NCBI GenBank assembly: GCA_033105485.1
Contig: CP136956.1
Location: 868,001 to 932,000, forward strand
Reading direction: 5' to 3'
From: LVI-A0039 sp033105485
GTDB lineage: Bacteria; Bacillota_I; Bacilli_A; UBA3375
DNA: 64,000 bases
The notes beneath the pieces are model-generated. The model made no database searches and was not told the DNA's origin. It was given only the letters and a program-made list of their open reading frames with translations. The position numbers were made by a program, and so were the translations under genes. Of the stretch, positions 27,545 through 36,939 are shown piece after piece (positions within the stretch are counted from its first letter, which is position 1; each line of letters starts with the position of its first letter).

Positions 27545-27967
27545 ATGGAATACAAATTAATAACATTAGATGAAAAAGTAGCATTCGGGAAAAGTTTTGA
27601 ATTTCCGACTTCTGAGATTCAAACTTATGACTACTCAAAATTATACGGAGAAGTTTGCAAGGGGATGAACCCAACAGTATCATATGGAATCTACCAAGTT
27701 GGTGAGCAAACAACAAAGTTTACAGTTGCTATCGAAACTGAAGTAGAAAATGATTATACTAAAGTAACATTACCAGCAGGTGACTATTACGAGTTCGAAT
27801 TAGATATGATGGAAAATATGAAAGAAAACGAGTACGTTAAATGTTTTGATGCATTAACTGCTAATGGTATTTCTTTTGATATGGATTATTCGTATGAAGT
27901 TATGGACCGTTCATTTAACCCAATGACTGGGAACTTTAAATTTAAATATTATATTAAAGCACTATAA
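27545..27967 (+). CDS. GyrI-like/AraC effector-binding-domain protein
   Basis: A 140-residue stand-alone effector-binding domain. The pattern YGIYQVGEQTTKFTVAIETEV, then LPAGDYYEFELD and FNPMTGNFKFKYYIKA, matches the GyrI-like fold found in small-molecule sensors and at the C terminus of AraC-type activators. No DNA-binding domain is present. Function is unknown; relatives bind or hydrolyse small lipophilic compounds. A perfect AGGAGG site precedes the ATG. Confidence 0.65.
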   Translation: MEYKLITLDEKVAFGKSFEFPTSEIQTYDYSKLYGEVCKGMNPTVSYGIYQVGEQTTKFTVAIETEVENDYTKVTLPAGDYYEFELDMMENMKENEYVKCFDALTANGISFDMDYSYEVMDRSFNPMTGNFKFKYYIKAL

Positions 27968-27974
27968 GACAGAA

Positions 27975-28007
27975 TAAAACTCCCAATTTAAGTTGGAAGT
28001 TCTTTTT
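27975..28007. terminator. Intrinsic terminator between converging genes
   Basis: Arms 27978-27986 and 27993-28001 pair with one wobble on the minus-strand RNA. T runs lie on both sides (TTTTTATT on the plus strand, TTTTATTC on the minus). Confidence 0.7.
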
Positions 28008-28008
28008 A

Positions 28009-28611
28009 TTATAATTCAATATGTTCTACAACATCTTCAATTGGACGTAATGTTCTAGGCTTAACATCACCTTCTACCGAATAACCAAAGTCGATTACTA
28101 AACCAACTTCATATTTATCAGTATCTAAGTTAATAACTTCTGCAAATTTAACAGGATCAAATCCTCCAACGATTACAGAGCCAATTCCAAGACCAGCTGC
28201 TTGTAATACCATTTGACTACCTGCAAACATTAATTGCTCACGCATGTACTGCGTTCCTGAATTTTTTGCATTAATTGAGTCAATGTATCTAACTGCTTGT
28301 TCTTGTGGTAATCCTTTAGCTACTAAGTTATCAGTAATAACTTCTGGATTTGCGTTAACATGCTCCATTTTATAGTTGATTAAAGCTACTACGTGGCTTG
28401 CAGCTTGAATATGTGATTGCCCATATGTTGCTTCTGCGATTTTCGAAAAATCACCTGTTAAAACAACAAACTTCCACCCTTCTAAAGCTAACCCGTTTGG
28501 CGCTTTACGACCTGCTTCAATAATTAATTCGAAATCACTATCACTAATCTTTTTATCTTCCTGGTAATAACGTGTTGATCTTCTTACATTTATTGCATCT
28601 CTAACTGTCAT
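28009..28611 (-). CDS. Nitroreductase-family FMN oxidoreductase
   Basis: A 200-residue flavoprotein of the NAD(P)H-dependent nitroreductase family. The FMN phosphate-binding start RRSTRYYQEDKKI and APNGLALEGWKFVV lie in the first 50 residues, and the C-terminal half has GLGIGSVIVGGFDP before the conserved flavin contact region. Natural substrate is unknown; homologues reduce quinones, nitro compounds or flavins. Monocistronic. Confidence 0.88.
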   Translation of the reverse strand: MTVRDAINVRRSTRYYQEDKKISDSDFELIIEAGRKAPNGLALEGWKFVVLTGDFSKIAEATYGQSHIQAASHVVALINYKMEHVNANPEVITDNLVAKGLPQEQAVRYIDSINAKNSGTQYMREQLMFAGSQMVLQAAGLGIGSVIVGGFDPVKFAEVINLDTDKYEVGLVIDFGYSVEGDVKPRTLRPIEDVVEHIEL

Positions 28612-28681
28612 ATACTCTCCTTATCAATTATTTGTATTATATCACTATTATATAAATAATCACTAAATTTTGTATATACAT

Positions 28682-30028
28682 TTAATATATTAAATAACTA
28701 CTAAAAATCATCACTAACCCAGTTAGCGTAATGAACATGATTGGAGTGCGGAGTGCACTTGTGTATTGATTATAACTAACACCAGCTTCGCCAAGACAGC
28801 TAATTACTAATGGTGAAGTCATTGATAATAATTTACTAAGCCCATGGGCTACTAAATAAATAGTTACTGTTACCTGACTACTAATTCCGACTAACATTAA
28901 ACTAGGTACTAAGATCGGTAATGTAATCATTGCAAGCGCACTCGGTGATGGTATCCCATATGCAAATAGTCCGTATACAATTAATATTAAGATAATGATC
29001 ACAATTGGATTAAAGTTTGATATTGCAGTTACTATTCCATAGATTATTGGATCTATTACTTGTCCATTTAACAAAATGATATAAACACTTCGAGCTAAGG
29101 TAATTGAAATAGCAATAATCATGAAACTATTAATTCCACCTATAATTGTAGTAATTGCCTCATCACTTGTCTGACCATTAAGTTTAGAAAGAATAAAGGC
29201 AGTAATAACAAATACTATTGTTACTTGGGGATTAGTACTGCTAAATAGGAAGTTGGGAATAAATCCGATTGTCATATATACATATGGAACTAAGAATAAA
29301 ATTAAGCTTAATACTGGTAACTTTGTTTGTTTATACTCTTGATTGTCAATTGCAAGATCATACTTGTTTAAATCTCTAAGTAAAATTATTACGGCCCCAG
29401 TGTATAGCACTAACATAAATACTGCTCTAAATAAGAATAGGTCATTTACACCGGCAATCTGATCTGCAACTACAGTTGCAAACGGATTTATTGGTGAAGA
29501 CATATAACCAATACTTACACTAACTAATAGTAGTTTAACTGCATAAATTGGTTTCACATTATACTTCTTATATAAACTAATTAAAACTGGCAAGTAACAA
29601 ATTGCTGTCTCGTATAATCCGTAGACCATTGCACTAGTCGTAAAGTATGTAATTAATAGAAATGTAATCGTCTCAATCTTAAACCCACTATACACAACTT
29701 TATTGATTAATGCATCAAATAAACCAATCTTAACACAAACACTTACAAAACTCCCAATTCCTAGAACTAATAATACTAAACTAATTGCCCCAGCCGGAGT
29801 TCCACTATTACTACTACTAATTGTTGTTCCATCATTATTACCGATTAGCCCATCAATAGGCGCTGTAAGAATTTGACTAATGCTGATTCGATTATCAGTT
29901 GGAACTAACTTTAGAGTATCACTAGTCGCATCGATAGTTGCACTCGGAATAGCGACTGCTAGTAAAATAGCTATCATTACAATGATAGCTATAATATATA
30001 TATTTAAATATTTTTTATTGGATGGCAA
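28682..30028 (-). CDS. YfcC-family membrane carrier at the end of the fatty-acid operon
   Basis: A 448-residue polytopic protein with about 11-12 membrane segments. Family features are YGLYETAICYLPVLISLYKKY and the loop GYMSSPINPFATVVADQIAG, resembling the conserved loops of YfcC/C4-dicarboxylate-type anaerobic carriers. Substrate is unknown. Its start lies inside the last codons of fabZ (14-base overlap), so it is translationally coupled to fatty-acid synthesis genes, an unusual partner. A role in exporting or importing a short-chain acid or lipid precursor is a guess from context. Confidence 0.75.
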   Translation of the reverse strand: MPSNKKYLNIYIIAIIVMIAILLAVAIPSATIDATSDTLKLVPTDNRISISQILTAPIDGLIGNNDGTTISSSNSGTPAGAISLVLLVLGIGSFVSVCVKIGLFDALINKVVYSGFKIETITFLLITYFTTSAMVYGLYETAICYLPVLISLYKKYNVKPIYAVKLLLVSVSIGYMSSPINPFATVVADQIAGVNDLFLFRAVFMLVLYTGAVIILLRDLNKYDLAIDNQEYKQTKLPVLSLILFLVPYVYMTIGFIPNFLFSSTNPQVTIVFVITAFILSKLNGQTSDEAITTIIGGINSFMIIAISITLARSVYIILLNGQVIDPIIYGIVTAISNFNPIVIIILILIVYGLFAYGIPSPSALAMITLPILVPSLMLVGISSQVTVTIYLVAHGLSKLLSMTSPLVISCLGEAGVSYNQYTSALRTPIMFITLTGLVMIFSSYLIY

Positions 30029-30440
30029 AAGTTAACTCTCCTTTTGCTGCAACCTCACCATTTACAGTTGCAACAGCATCTCCATAACCAATTCCACGTT
30101 TCATCTTTGTTAAGTCAACTCTTAACTCTAATACATCACCAGGAACTACCTGTCTTCTGAACTTCATATTTTTAATACCAGCAAATAACGCAATCTTCCC
30201 TTTGTATTCATCCATTGATAAAATTGTTACTGCTCCAACTTGAGCAAGCGCTTCAACGATTAATACACCGGGCATCACATGATGACCAGGAAAGTGACCT
30301 TGGAAGTGCATTTCATTTGCACTTACCGCTTTAAGTCCAACTCCGTATTCTCCAATTTTCATATCAGTGATGCGATCTACTAATAAAAATGGATAACGGT
30401 GAGGAATTATCTCCTCAATTTGATTACTATTTAATTCCAT
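30015..30440 (-). CDS. fabZ: 3-hydroxyacyl-ACP dehydratase FabZ
   Basis: A 141-residue hot-dog-fold enzyme that dehydrates 3-hydroxyacyl-ACP to trans-2-enoyl-ACP. The catalytic His is in the FPGHHVMPGVL loop and the acidic residue in IVEALAQ. The N-terminal HRYPFLLVDRI is typical. It begins one base after fabF ends and overlaps the YfcC-type gene. No FabM isomerase is seen in the operon, so how unsaturated fatty acids are made is not shown here. Confidence 0.96.
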   Translation of the reverse strand: MELNSNQIEEIIPHRYPFLLVDRITDMKIGEYGVGLKAVSANEMHFQGHFPGHHVMPGVLIVEALAQVGAVTILSMDEYKGKIALFAGIKNMKFRRQVVPGDVLELRVDLTKMKRGIGYGDAVATVNGEVAAKGELTFAIQ

Positions 30441-31667
30441 CTATTCTCCTTTTTTGAAAACAACTACTGAGTTGTGTCCACCAAAGCCTAGTGAAAAACT
30501 AATTCCATAGTCTGTATCTAACGGTTTAGCCTCATTTAAACACACATCTAAGCTAATATCAGGATCAATTTCAGTTGTTCCCACTGTTGGTGTACAAATC
30601 TGTTCTTGTAATGATAAGACCGTTGCAATTGCCTCTACCGCTCCTGTCGCACCAAGTAAGTGACCGGTCATTGATTTTGTAGAAGTTACTACTGGTTTAG
30701 CATCACCTGTATATAATTTATTTAATAACGTATCTTCACCTTTATCGTTTAATGGCGTTGATGTCCCATGAGCATTTACATATCCAACTTGACTGGCGCT
30801 AATACCAGCATTTGCAATAGCTTGTTTGGCAGATTCAAGTCCCATCTTTGCTTCCGGGTCTGGTGCAGTAATATGACTTGCATCACAAGTTGCTCCATAA
30901 CCTTCAACGAATCCATAAATTTTTGCGCCACGCGCTTTGGCATGTTCATACTCTTCTAAGATTAAAGCTCCTGCTCCTTCACCCATAACAAATCCACTAC
31001 GGTCTTTTGAAAATGGTACACATGCAGTTTCTACTGTTTCATTACTAGTTAAAGCTCCCATGTTTTGGAAACCAGCTAGTCCAGTCATATTAGCTGCCGC
31101 TTCTGCTCCTCCTGTTACCATTACATCTACTAAACCATTTTGAATGTACATAGCAGCGTGTCCAATTCCATCAGTACTACTTGCACAAGCAGTTACTGGT
31201 GGAATACATAGTCCTTGGCAGTTTAAGTCGATAGCAACATTTCCTGCTACTAAGTTAACAATTGACCCTGGAATAAACATTGGACTAATTTTATTAAAGC
31301 CTTTATCGGCTGCTTTTAAAATATTATCTTCTATTGTTTCAATTCCACCAATTCCACTCGTTACATTAACTCCAATACGGGCACGGTTTTCTATTGTTTG
31401 TAAGTTTGCATCAGTTGCTGCTTCTCTTGCGGCAATGATTGCGAACTGAGATGACTTATCAAGTCTACGTGCTTGCTTACGGTCAAAATAATCTGTCGCT
31501 TTATAGTCTGTTATTTTACCAGCAAACTTTACACCTGTTTCCTCTGTATATTCATCTGGTAACTGGCTAATTCCAAGTTTCCCAGCTTTTAGACCTTCCC
31601 ACGTGTCTGCTGCATTTAAACCAACACTATTAATTGTTCCAATTCCTGTAATAACTACTTTTCTCAT
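30441..31667 (-). CDS. fabF: 3-oxoacyl-ACP synthase II FabF
   Basis: A 408-residue condensing enzyme that elongates acyl-ACP with malonyl-ACP. The Cys-His-His triad is visible: TACASSTDGIG (nucleophile), NAHGTSTPLND and KSMTGHLLGATG. The C terminus has SFGFGGHN-like SLGFGGHNSVVVF. Length is normal. Its ATG shares one base with the fabG stop. It is the only elongating ketosynthase besides FabH in the window. Confidence 0.97.
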   Translation of the reverse strand: MRKVVITGIGTINSVGLNAADTWEGLKAGKLGISQLPDEYTEETGVKFAGKITDYKATDYFDRKQARRLDKSSQFAIIAAREAATDANLQTIENRARIGVNVTSGIGGIETIEDNILKAADKGFNKISPMFIPGSIVNLVAGNVAIDLNCQGLCIPPVTACASSTDGIGHAAMYIQNGLVDVMVTGGAEAAANMTGLAGFQNMGALTSNETVETACVPFSKDRSGFVMGEGAGALILEEYEHAKARGAKIYGFVEGYGATCDASHITAPDPEAKMGLESAKQAIANAGISASQVGYVNAHGTSTPLNDKGEDTLLNKLYTGDAKPVVTSTKSMTGHLLGATGAVEAIATVLSLQEQICTPTVGTTEIDPDISLDVCLNEAKPLDTDYGISFSLGFGGHNSVVVFKKGE

Positions 31668-32380
31668 TAGCTCATACCTCCATCTACAATAATATTTTGG
31701 GCCGTGATATATGAACTATCATCACCTGCTAAGAATGAAACTACGCTTGCTATCTCACTTGCCTCAGCATATCTTTTCATTGCAATTCGATTTAAACTTT
31801 CAGCTTTCACTTCTTCACTAAGTCCATCTGTCATTGGTGTTACAACAAATCCTGGTGAAATACTATTAACTGTAATATTCTTTCTCGCATATTCTTTTGC
31901 TACTGATTTAGTAAATCCAATCATCGCTGCTTTACTTGCAGCATAGTTAGCTTGACCAATGTTTCCAGTAACTCCAACGATTGAACTCATATTAATAATA
32001 CGTCCATATTTCTTACGTGACATTAATTTACTAGCTGCTTTTGTAAATTCAAACATCGAAGTAACATTAATATTTAAAACCGTTTGGAAGTCAGCTGTAT
32101 CCATTTTTACAAGTAACTTATCATTTGTAACCCCTAAGTTGTTTACTAAGATATCTAAACGACTACACTCATCTTTAATTTGACTTACAACTGCAGTTGC
32201 ATCATCTCCGAAACGATAGCAAATTGCTGTTGCATTATATTCAGCTTCTAACTGCTTAGCTTTACCTTGGTTTGAACTATATGTGAAATAAACTTTTGCT
32301 CCATCTTCACTTAAACGCTTAACTGTAGCTTCACCAATTCCACCACTACCACCTGTTACTAGTGCTATTTTTTGTTCCAT
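31667..32380 (-). CDS. fabG: 3-oxoacyl-ACP reductase FabG
   Basis: A 237-residue short-chain dehydrogenase that reduces 3-oxoacyl-ACP with NADPH. It has the nucleotide motif TGGSGGIGEA at residue 9, NNLGVT near 85, and the catalytic Ser-Tyr-Lys as MSSIVGV and YAASKAA. Its start overlaps the end of fabD by 16 bases and its stop overlaps fabF by one base. Clear in sequence and context. Confidence 0.96.
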   Translation of the reverse strand: MEQKIALVTGGSGGIGEATVKRLSEDGAKVYFTYSSNQGKAKQLEAEYNATAICYRFGDDATAVVSQIKDECSRLDILVNNLGVTNDKLLVKMDTADFQTVLNINVTSMFEFTKAASKLMSRKKYGRIINMSSIVGVTGNIGQANYAASKAAMIGFTKSVAKEYARKNITVNSISPGFVVTPMTDGLSEEVKAESLNRIAMKRYAEASEIASVVSFLAGDDSSYITAQNIIVDGGMS

Positions 32381-33291
32381 ACATCCTCCAACTTATCTAA
32401 ATCTGTTACATTTTCAATTGTAATAATATTTACTTTTCGATTTATCTTTTTCACCATATTACTAACTACACTTTTAGAACCTAATTCTATAAAAGTTTCT
32501 ACTCCATCTTCAATCATTGATTCAATTTCAGTTTTCCACTGGACACCACTAATCATTTGATCATGCATCACCACTGCTAAGTCTTCATTATTATATTTTC
32601 TTCCAGTTAAATTTAAATATAATTGTTGACTTGGAGCACTTAATGGTTGTTCACCAATATATTGTTGAAACTGGTTTGCAGCTTCAGCATAAATATTAGT
32701 ATGGAAGGGGCCACTTACTGCTAAATCTAAGATTCGTTTTGCCCCAGCATTTTTTAAACGCTCGATTACAACTGTGTAATCATCTTGCTCAAAGTTAATA
32801 AGTAATTGTTTCTCTAAATTATAGTTACTGATGATCACTTTATTAGTAAGTTCACTATTAAGTTCTGATACAACCGTAGTTAATTTATCCTTAGTTAGAC
32901 CTAAAACAATCTTAGTACTATATGTCGAACTCACACTGTCCATTACCTGGCTACGAGTTTGAATAACTTTAAGCCCAGTATCTAAATCATATACATCACT
33001 TGCATAGTAAGCACTATATTCACCTAAACTAAATCCAGCAACGCTATAGTCTTCTACTTGATATAAACCTTTAATTACATCTAAGATTCCTGCTTGATTA
33101 GCAAATAATAATGGTTGTGCATAACAAGTCTGATTGATATCTAACTTACCAGCTAATGCTTTCTCTGTTTCAGGCATTAACTCAAATAACTTAGATTGAA
33201 CTTGATTATAGCTTTCAAACTGTTTAAAGTCTGCTCCCATATTTATAAATTGACTTCCTTGACCAGGAAATAATATTGCAACTTTACTCAT
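32365..33291 (-). CDS. fabD: Malonyl-CoA:ACP transacylase FabD
   Basis: A 308-residue transacylase that loads malonate onto ACP. The N-terminal FPGQGSQFINMG and the nucleophile loop GFSLGEYSA are visible; the usual loop is GHSLGEYSA, so the residue before Ser is Phe instead of His. The second catalytic His is in SGPFHTNIY. The start overlaps the FabK paralogue by eight bases. Confidence 0.93.
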   Translation of the reverse strand: MSKVAILFPGQGSQFINMGADFKQFESYNQVQSKLFELMPETEKALAGKLDINQTCYAQPLLFANQAGILDVIKGLYQVEDYSVAGFSLGEYSAYYASDVYDLDTGLKVIQTRSQVMDSVSSTYSTKIVLGLTKDKLTTVVSELNSELTNKVIISNYNLEKQLLINFEQDDYTVVIERLKNAGAKRILDLAVSGPFHTNIYAEAANQFQQYIGEQPLSAPSQQLYLNLTGRKYNNEDLAVVMHDQMISGVQWKTEIESMIEDGVETFIELGSKSVVSNMVKKINRKVNIITIENVTDLDKLEDVWNKK

Positions 33292-34354
33292 TGCTCTCCT
33301 TACCTAATAATTCTTCGATTACATCACTTACAGTTGTAATCTCTTCGATTCGATATCCATTTGCACCTGTAAATACAAGTCCATTATCAACATCTCCATT
33401 AACTGCCATAATTAATTTATCAGTAATACAGTATGGAGTTGAAGGATGACGACCTGCACACGGAATTACACAAGCAAGACATTTATCAACAGCGATATTT
33501 CCTAAGTCCAATTCCTTAGTCATTTGATTTGATAAGGCTCTCGCTGGGTAACCAACAGGACTTTTCACATATCTTACGTCATCTTCATTACTATCAACGA
33601 ACTTTTGTTTAAATGCTTCATCAGCATCACACTCAACAGTTCCAATGAAACGAGTTCCAACTTGAATAGCTGAAGCACCTAAATCAAAATACTTCTTAGC
33701 ATCACTTCGAGTGAAAATTCCTCCAGCCACAATTACTGGAATATCAATTTTATTTTTCGCAAGATAATCTTTAACATCTAAGAACCGCTTATCTAAGTTA
33801 TCTTCGATCTTATGGGTTTGAATATCTTCATACTTAACACCTAAGTGTCCTCCAGCCATTGGCCCTTCAACAACTACTGCGTCTGGTAATGTGTTATATC
33901 TTTTCTTCCAACGTTTACAAATTAAGTTTAAAGCTCTCGAACTTGAAACGATTGGAATATTAGCAGTTTCACTTCCCGCTGTATAAGCAGGCATATCTAG
34001 GGGTAGTCCTGCTCCCGACACTAACGCATCGGCTCCCGCTTCAACTGCTGCTTTGGCTAAGTCTGCATATTGTCTTGAGGCAGTAAGAATGTTGACCGCT
34101 AAGAATCCACTTGAGACTGCACGAACTTTACTAATCTCCTCTTTTAAAACTTTAATGTTGGCAGCATACGCTTGCTTCGGTCCTTTATTAAAGTCAGGAT
34201 TTGTATATCCAATTTGTGACGCACTAATCGTTCCGATTCCTCCACAGTTAATAACACTACTTGCTAAACTACTTCTAGATACTCCAACTCCCATTCCTCC
34301 TTGGACGATTGGAAGTGAAATCTTCTTATTGCGAATTACAAATGGCTTACTCAT
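33284..34354 (-). CDS. FabK-like / nitronate monooxygenase-family flavoenzyme
   Basis: A 356-residue FMN barrel protein related to FabK and nitronate monooxygenase. It shares IVQGGMGVGVSRSSLAS, GPMAGGHLG, VAGGIFTR and AIQVGTRFI with its upstream neighbour but has a longer C-terminal extension with CLACVIPCAG and a clustered Cys/His pattern. Such paralogues often sit in Clostridia-type fatty-acid clusters. It could be a second enoyl-ACP reductase or a repair oxidase. It overlaps both fabK and fabD by eight bases. Confidence 0.82.
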   Translation of the reverse strand: MSKPFVIRNKKISLPIVQGGMGVGVSRSSLASSVINCGGIGTISASQIGYTNPDFNKGPKQAYAANIKVLKEEISKVRAVSSGFLAVNILTASRQYADLAKAAVEAGADALVSGAGLPLDMPAYTAGSETANIPIVSSSRALNLICKRWKKRYNTLPDAVVVEGPMAGGHLGVKYEDIQTHKIEDNLDKRFLDVKDYLAKNKIDIPVIVAGGIFTRSDAKKYFDLGASAIQVGTRFIGTVECDADEAFKQKFVDSNEDDVRYVKSPVGYPARALSNQMTKELDLGNIAVDKCLACVIPCAGRHPSTPYCITDKLIMAVNGDVDNGLVFTGANGYRIEEITTVSDVIEELLGKESNE

Positions 34355-35288
34355 AAAACTCCTTTAATCGATTAGCAACTAACTCGACATTAGTAATTTG
34401 CTCTAAAACAGCTTTTACTGTCGAGATTTCCGTTACTTGACCAGCAACTTGACCACTCATGAAACTTCCTTCTTGAACATTTCCATCGTATACTGCTTTT
34501 GATAATGATCCAAGTGTTAATTCCTCTAAACGCTCACTAGAAATATTTTCAGTTTCAATACGTTGATACTCACGAGTCATTTTATTTTTAATAGCTCTAA
34601 CTGGTACTCCTTTAGAACGACCTGTAACTGTTGTCGAAATATCCTTAGCATCAATAATTAATTGCTTATAGTTTTCATGAATTGGACATTCTTCAGTTGC
34701 AAGTAAAACAGTTCCAATTTGGACTCCAACCGCTCCTAAACATAAACTTGCTAAATATTGACGGTCACTTGCAATCCCTCCAGCTGCGATAACTGGGATT
34801 GTAACTGCATCAACCACTTGTGGTACTAATGCCATCGTTGTTAATTCCCCAATGTGTCCACCACTTTCAGTTCCCTCAGCTATCACTGCGTCGGCTCCAC
34901 TACGCTCCATACGTTTAGCAAGAGCAACAGATGGTACTACTGGAATAAGTAATGCTCCACCTTCCTTAATGCGAGCTGCATATTTACCAGGATTTCCGGC
35001 TCCCGTCGTAATTACCTTTACTTTATGTTCTAAAGCGATATCAATAATTTCTTCTGCATGCGGATTCATTAGCATAACATTAACAGCGTATGGTTTATCC
35101 CCAACTAATTGATCCATAAGTTCCAGTTCAGAGCGTACTTTATCAGGAGTCCATCCTCCTGTCCCAATTGTTCCTAAAGCTCCAGCCTGACAGACACTTG
35201 CTGCAAACTGACTTGTAGCAATATTAGCCATCCCACCTTGAATCACTGGGTACTTAAGACCTAAATCTAATAAAATATTATTGTTCAT
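34347..35288 (-). CDS. fabK: Enoyl-ACP reductase FabK
   Basis: A 313-residue FMN-dependent enoyl-ACP reductase completing each elongation cycle. The start LGLKYPVIQGGMANIATS, ESGGHIGELTT, PVIAAGGIASDRQ, and GAVGVQIGTVLLATEE match FabK of streptococci in length and order. No fabI or fabL is present in the operon, so FabK would be the main reductase. FabK enzymes are known to be insensitive to triclosan. Confidence 0.93.
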   Translation of the reverse strand: MNNNILLDLGLKYPVIQGGMANIATSQFAASVCQAGALGTIGTGGWTPDKVRSELELMDQLVGDKPYAVNVMLMNPHAEEIIDIALEHKVKVITTGAGNPGKYAARIKEGGALLIPVVPSVALAKRMERSGADAVIAEGTESGGHIGELTTMALVPQVVDAVTIPVIAAGGIASDRQYLASLCLGAVGVQIGTVLLATEECPIHENYKQLIIDAKDISTTVTGRSKGVPVRAIKNKMTREYQRIETENISSERLEELTLGSLSKAVYDGNVQEGSFMSGQVAGQVTEISTVKAVLEQITNVELVANRLKEFYE

Positions 35289-35296
35289 TTTCTCTC

Positions 35297-36160
35297 CTAA
35301 TGTTTGTATACTACTAAACCGCTTGATAAACCTGCTCCGAATCCCACCATCATAACCATATCACCAGACTTTAAGTTTACGTTACTTAGGGCTAATGGAA
35401 TTGATGATGATGATGTATTAGCAACATGCTCTAAGTTCATAACAACTTTACTTCTATCTATCTTGTACTTGCGAACTACATTATCAATAATTCGTTTATT
35501 GGCTTGATGGAAGACAAAATAATCAATATCATCTATAGATCCATATTTATCAATGCAATCACCAATTGTTTTGGTAGCAAACTTAAATACTGCTTGTCCA
35601 TCCATCTTTAAGTAGTCACCTTCGAATTTCGTAAGTGATAAGTTATCATTATTTGTTTGATTATACTTGTAGACCAAGTCATTTCCATCACTTGATAAGA
35701 CAGTTGCGACTGCACCATCTCCAAATAGAATTGCTGTCGAACGATCACTTTTATCAATTATTGAGCTCATCTTTTCAACTGATAATAATAGTACTTTTTG
35801 ATAACCTGTTGCTAGTAATCCTTCAGCTACATTTAATCCATAAACAAAACCACTGCACGCTGCATTTAAATCAATACACATACAATCTGTTTGACCTAGC
35901 GTTTTCGCACACATACTACTTAAGCTTGGAGCAATATTTAAGTTCGACATTGTCGTAACAATAATTGCATCAAACTTATTATCATCTAGTTTAGCTAGGA
36001 CTTTACTCGCCATCTCTTCAATTGATTCTTGTGTCCAGTTTCTACTTTTAATTCCCGTTCTTTTAACAATCCACTCATCACTAGTATCCATCACTTTTGA
36101 TAAGTCATCATTAGTTACAACGTTGTCTGGAACATATGTTGCTATTTGCTCTATTCTCAT
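35297..36160 (-). CDS. fabH: 3-oxoacyl-ACP synthase III FabH (short)
   Basis: A 287-residue condensing enzyme that starts fatty-acid synthesis from an acyl-CoA and malonyl-ACP. The triad is Cys102 in NAACSGF, His in VFHQANKRI and Asn in ANTSSSSIP. The family is usually 310-330 residues; this copy is shorter, with compact loops, but keeps all catalytic residues. The start overlaps the accA stop (ATGA-type). Substrate preference for straight or branched primers cannot be read from the sequence. Confidence 0.94.
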   Translation of the reverse strand: MRIEQIATYVPDNVVTNDDLSKVMDTSDEWIVKRTGIKSRNWTQESIEEMASKVLAKLDDNKFDAIIVTTMSNLNIAPSLSSMCAKTLGQTDCMCIDLNAACSGFVYGLNVAEGLLATGYQKVLLLSVEKMSSIIDKSDRSTAILFGDGAVATVLSSDGNDLVYKYNQTNNDNLSLTKFEGDYLKMDGQAVFKFATKTIGDCIDKYGSIDDIDYFVFHQANKRIIDNVVRKYKIDRSKVVMNLEHVANTSSSSIPLALSNVNLKSGDMVMMVGFGAGLSSGLVVYKH

Positions 36161-36939
36161 TTACGTCCATACTTTCTAAAGCGCTCATATCTATGGGCTT
36201 TAATATTCTTCTTCGATAAACTCTTTATGCAATCAAATAAGTCTTTTTGAAGATCGAAGGCATATACTTCATCTAATGGCATACTAATTCCATCTTCCGG
36301 TTCTTCAATTATTTTATCTACGACTCCAAGTTCTGTTAAGTTAGTCGCAAAGATTGGTAAATCATCAATAATCTCTTCAACACTCTTTTGTGATTTGTAT
36401 AAAATCTCTGCATAACCTTCAGGTGAAATAACAGAATAGTATGCTTTGGAAAAACAATACATATAATCACTGTGTGCTAAGGCTAAAGCTCCACCACTAC
36501 CACCTTCTGATAAGATGATTGAAACGATTGGTACACTTAAATCGCTAAGAGTCATTAGACAACTTGCAATACTACTCGCTTGCCCACGTTCTTCACTTTC
36601 AATACCAGGGTAAGCTCCCGCTGTATCGATAATCGTAATCACTGGTCGTTTAAACTTTTCAGCAAGTTTAAACATACGCTCCGCTTTACGATATCCTTCT
36701 GGATGGGCCATCCCAAAGTTGTTTTCGATACGTTCTTCAAAATTATTACCTTTATTTTGAGCAACAACCGTTACTGGCATATCGAATAATGTTGCAATCC
36801 CACAAATGATTGCCGGATCCTCACCATATAAGCGATCTCCCTTTAATTCCTCAAAGTCAGGGAATAACTGTGTTACTAAATCTTTACCGGTTGGTCTTGA
36901 CTCACTACGAATTAAATTTAAGTTCTCAAATTTATTCAT
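36157..36939 (-). CDS. accA: Acetyl-CoA carboxylase carboxyltransferase subunit alpha
   Basis: A 260-residue subunit that, with AccD, transfers CO2 from carboxybiotin to acetyl-CoA. It shows the crotonase-fold ITIIDTAGAYPGIESEERGQ and LSEGGSGGALALAH oxyanion loops and the late VISPEGYAEILYK. I start at the ATG at 36939, which follows GGAGGG within the end of accD (eight-base overlap). An upstream in-frame ATG would make an implausible Cys-rich N terminus. Confidence 0.96.
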   Translation of the reverse strand: MNKFENLNLIRSESRPTGKDLVTQLFPDFEELKGDRLYGEDPAIICGIATLFDMPVTVVAQNKGNNFEERIENNFGMAHPEGYRKAERMFKLAEKFKRPVITIIDTAGAYPGIESEERGQASSIASCLMTLSDLSVPIVSIILSEGGSGGALALAHSDYMYCFSKAYYSVISPEGYAEILYKSQKSVEEIIDDLPIFATNLTELGVVDKIIEEPEDGISMPLDEVYAFDLQKDLFDCIKSLSKKNIKAHRYERFRKYGRK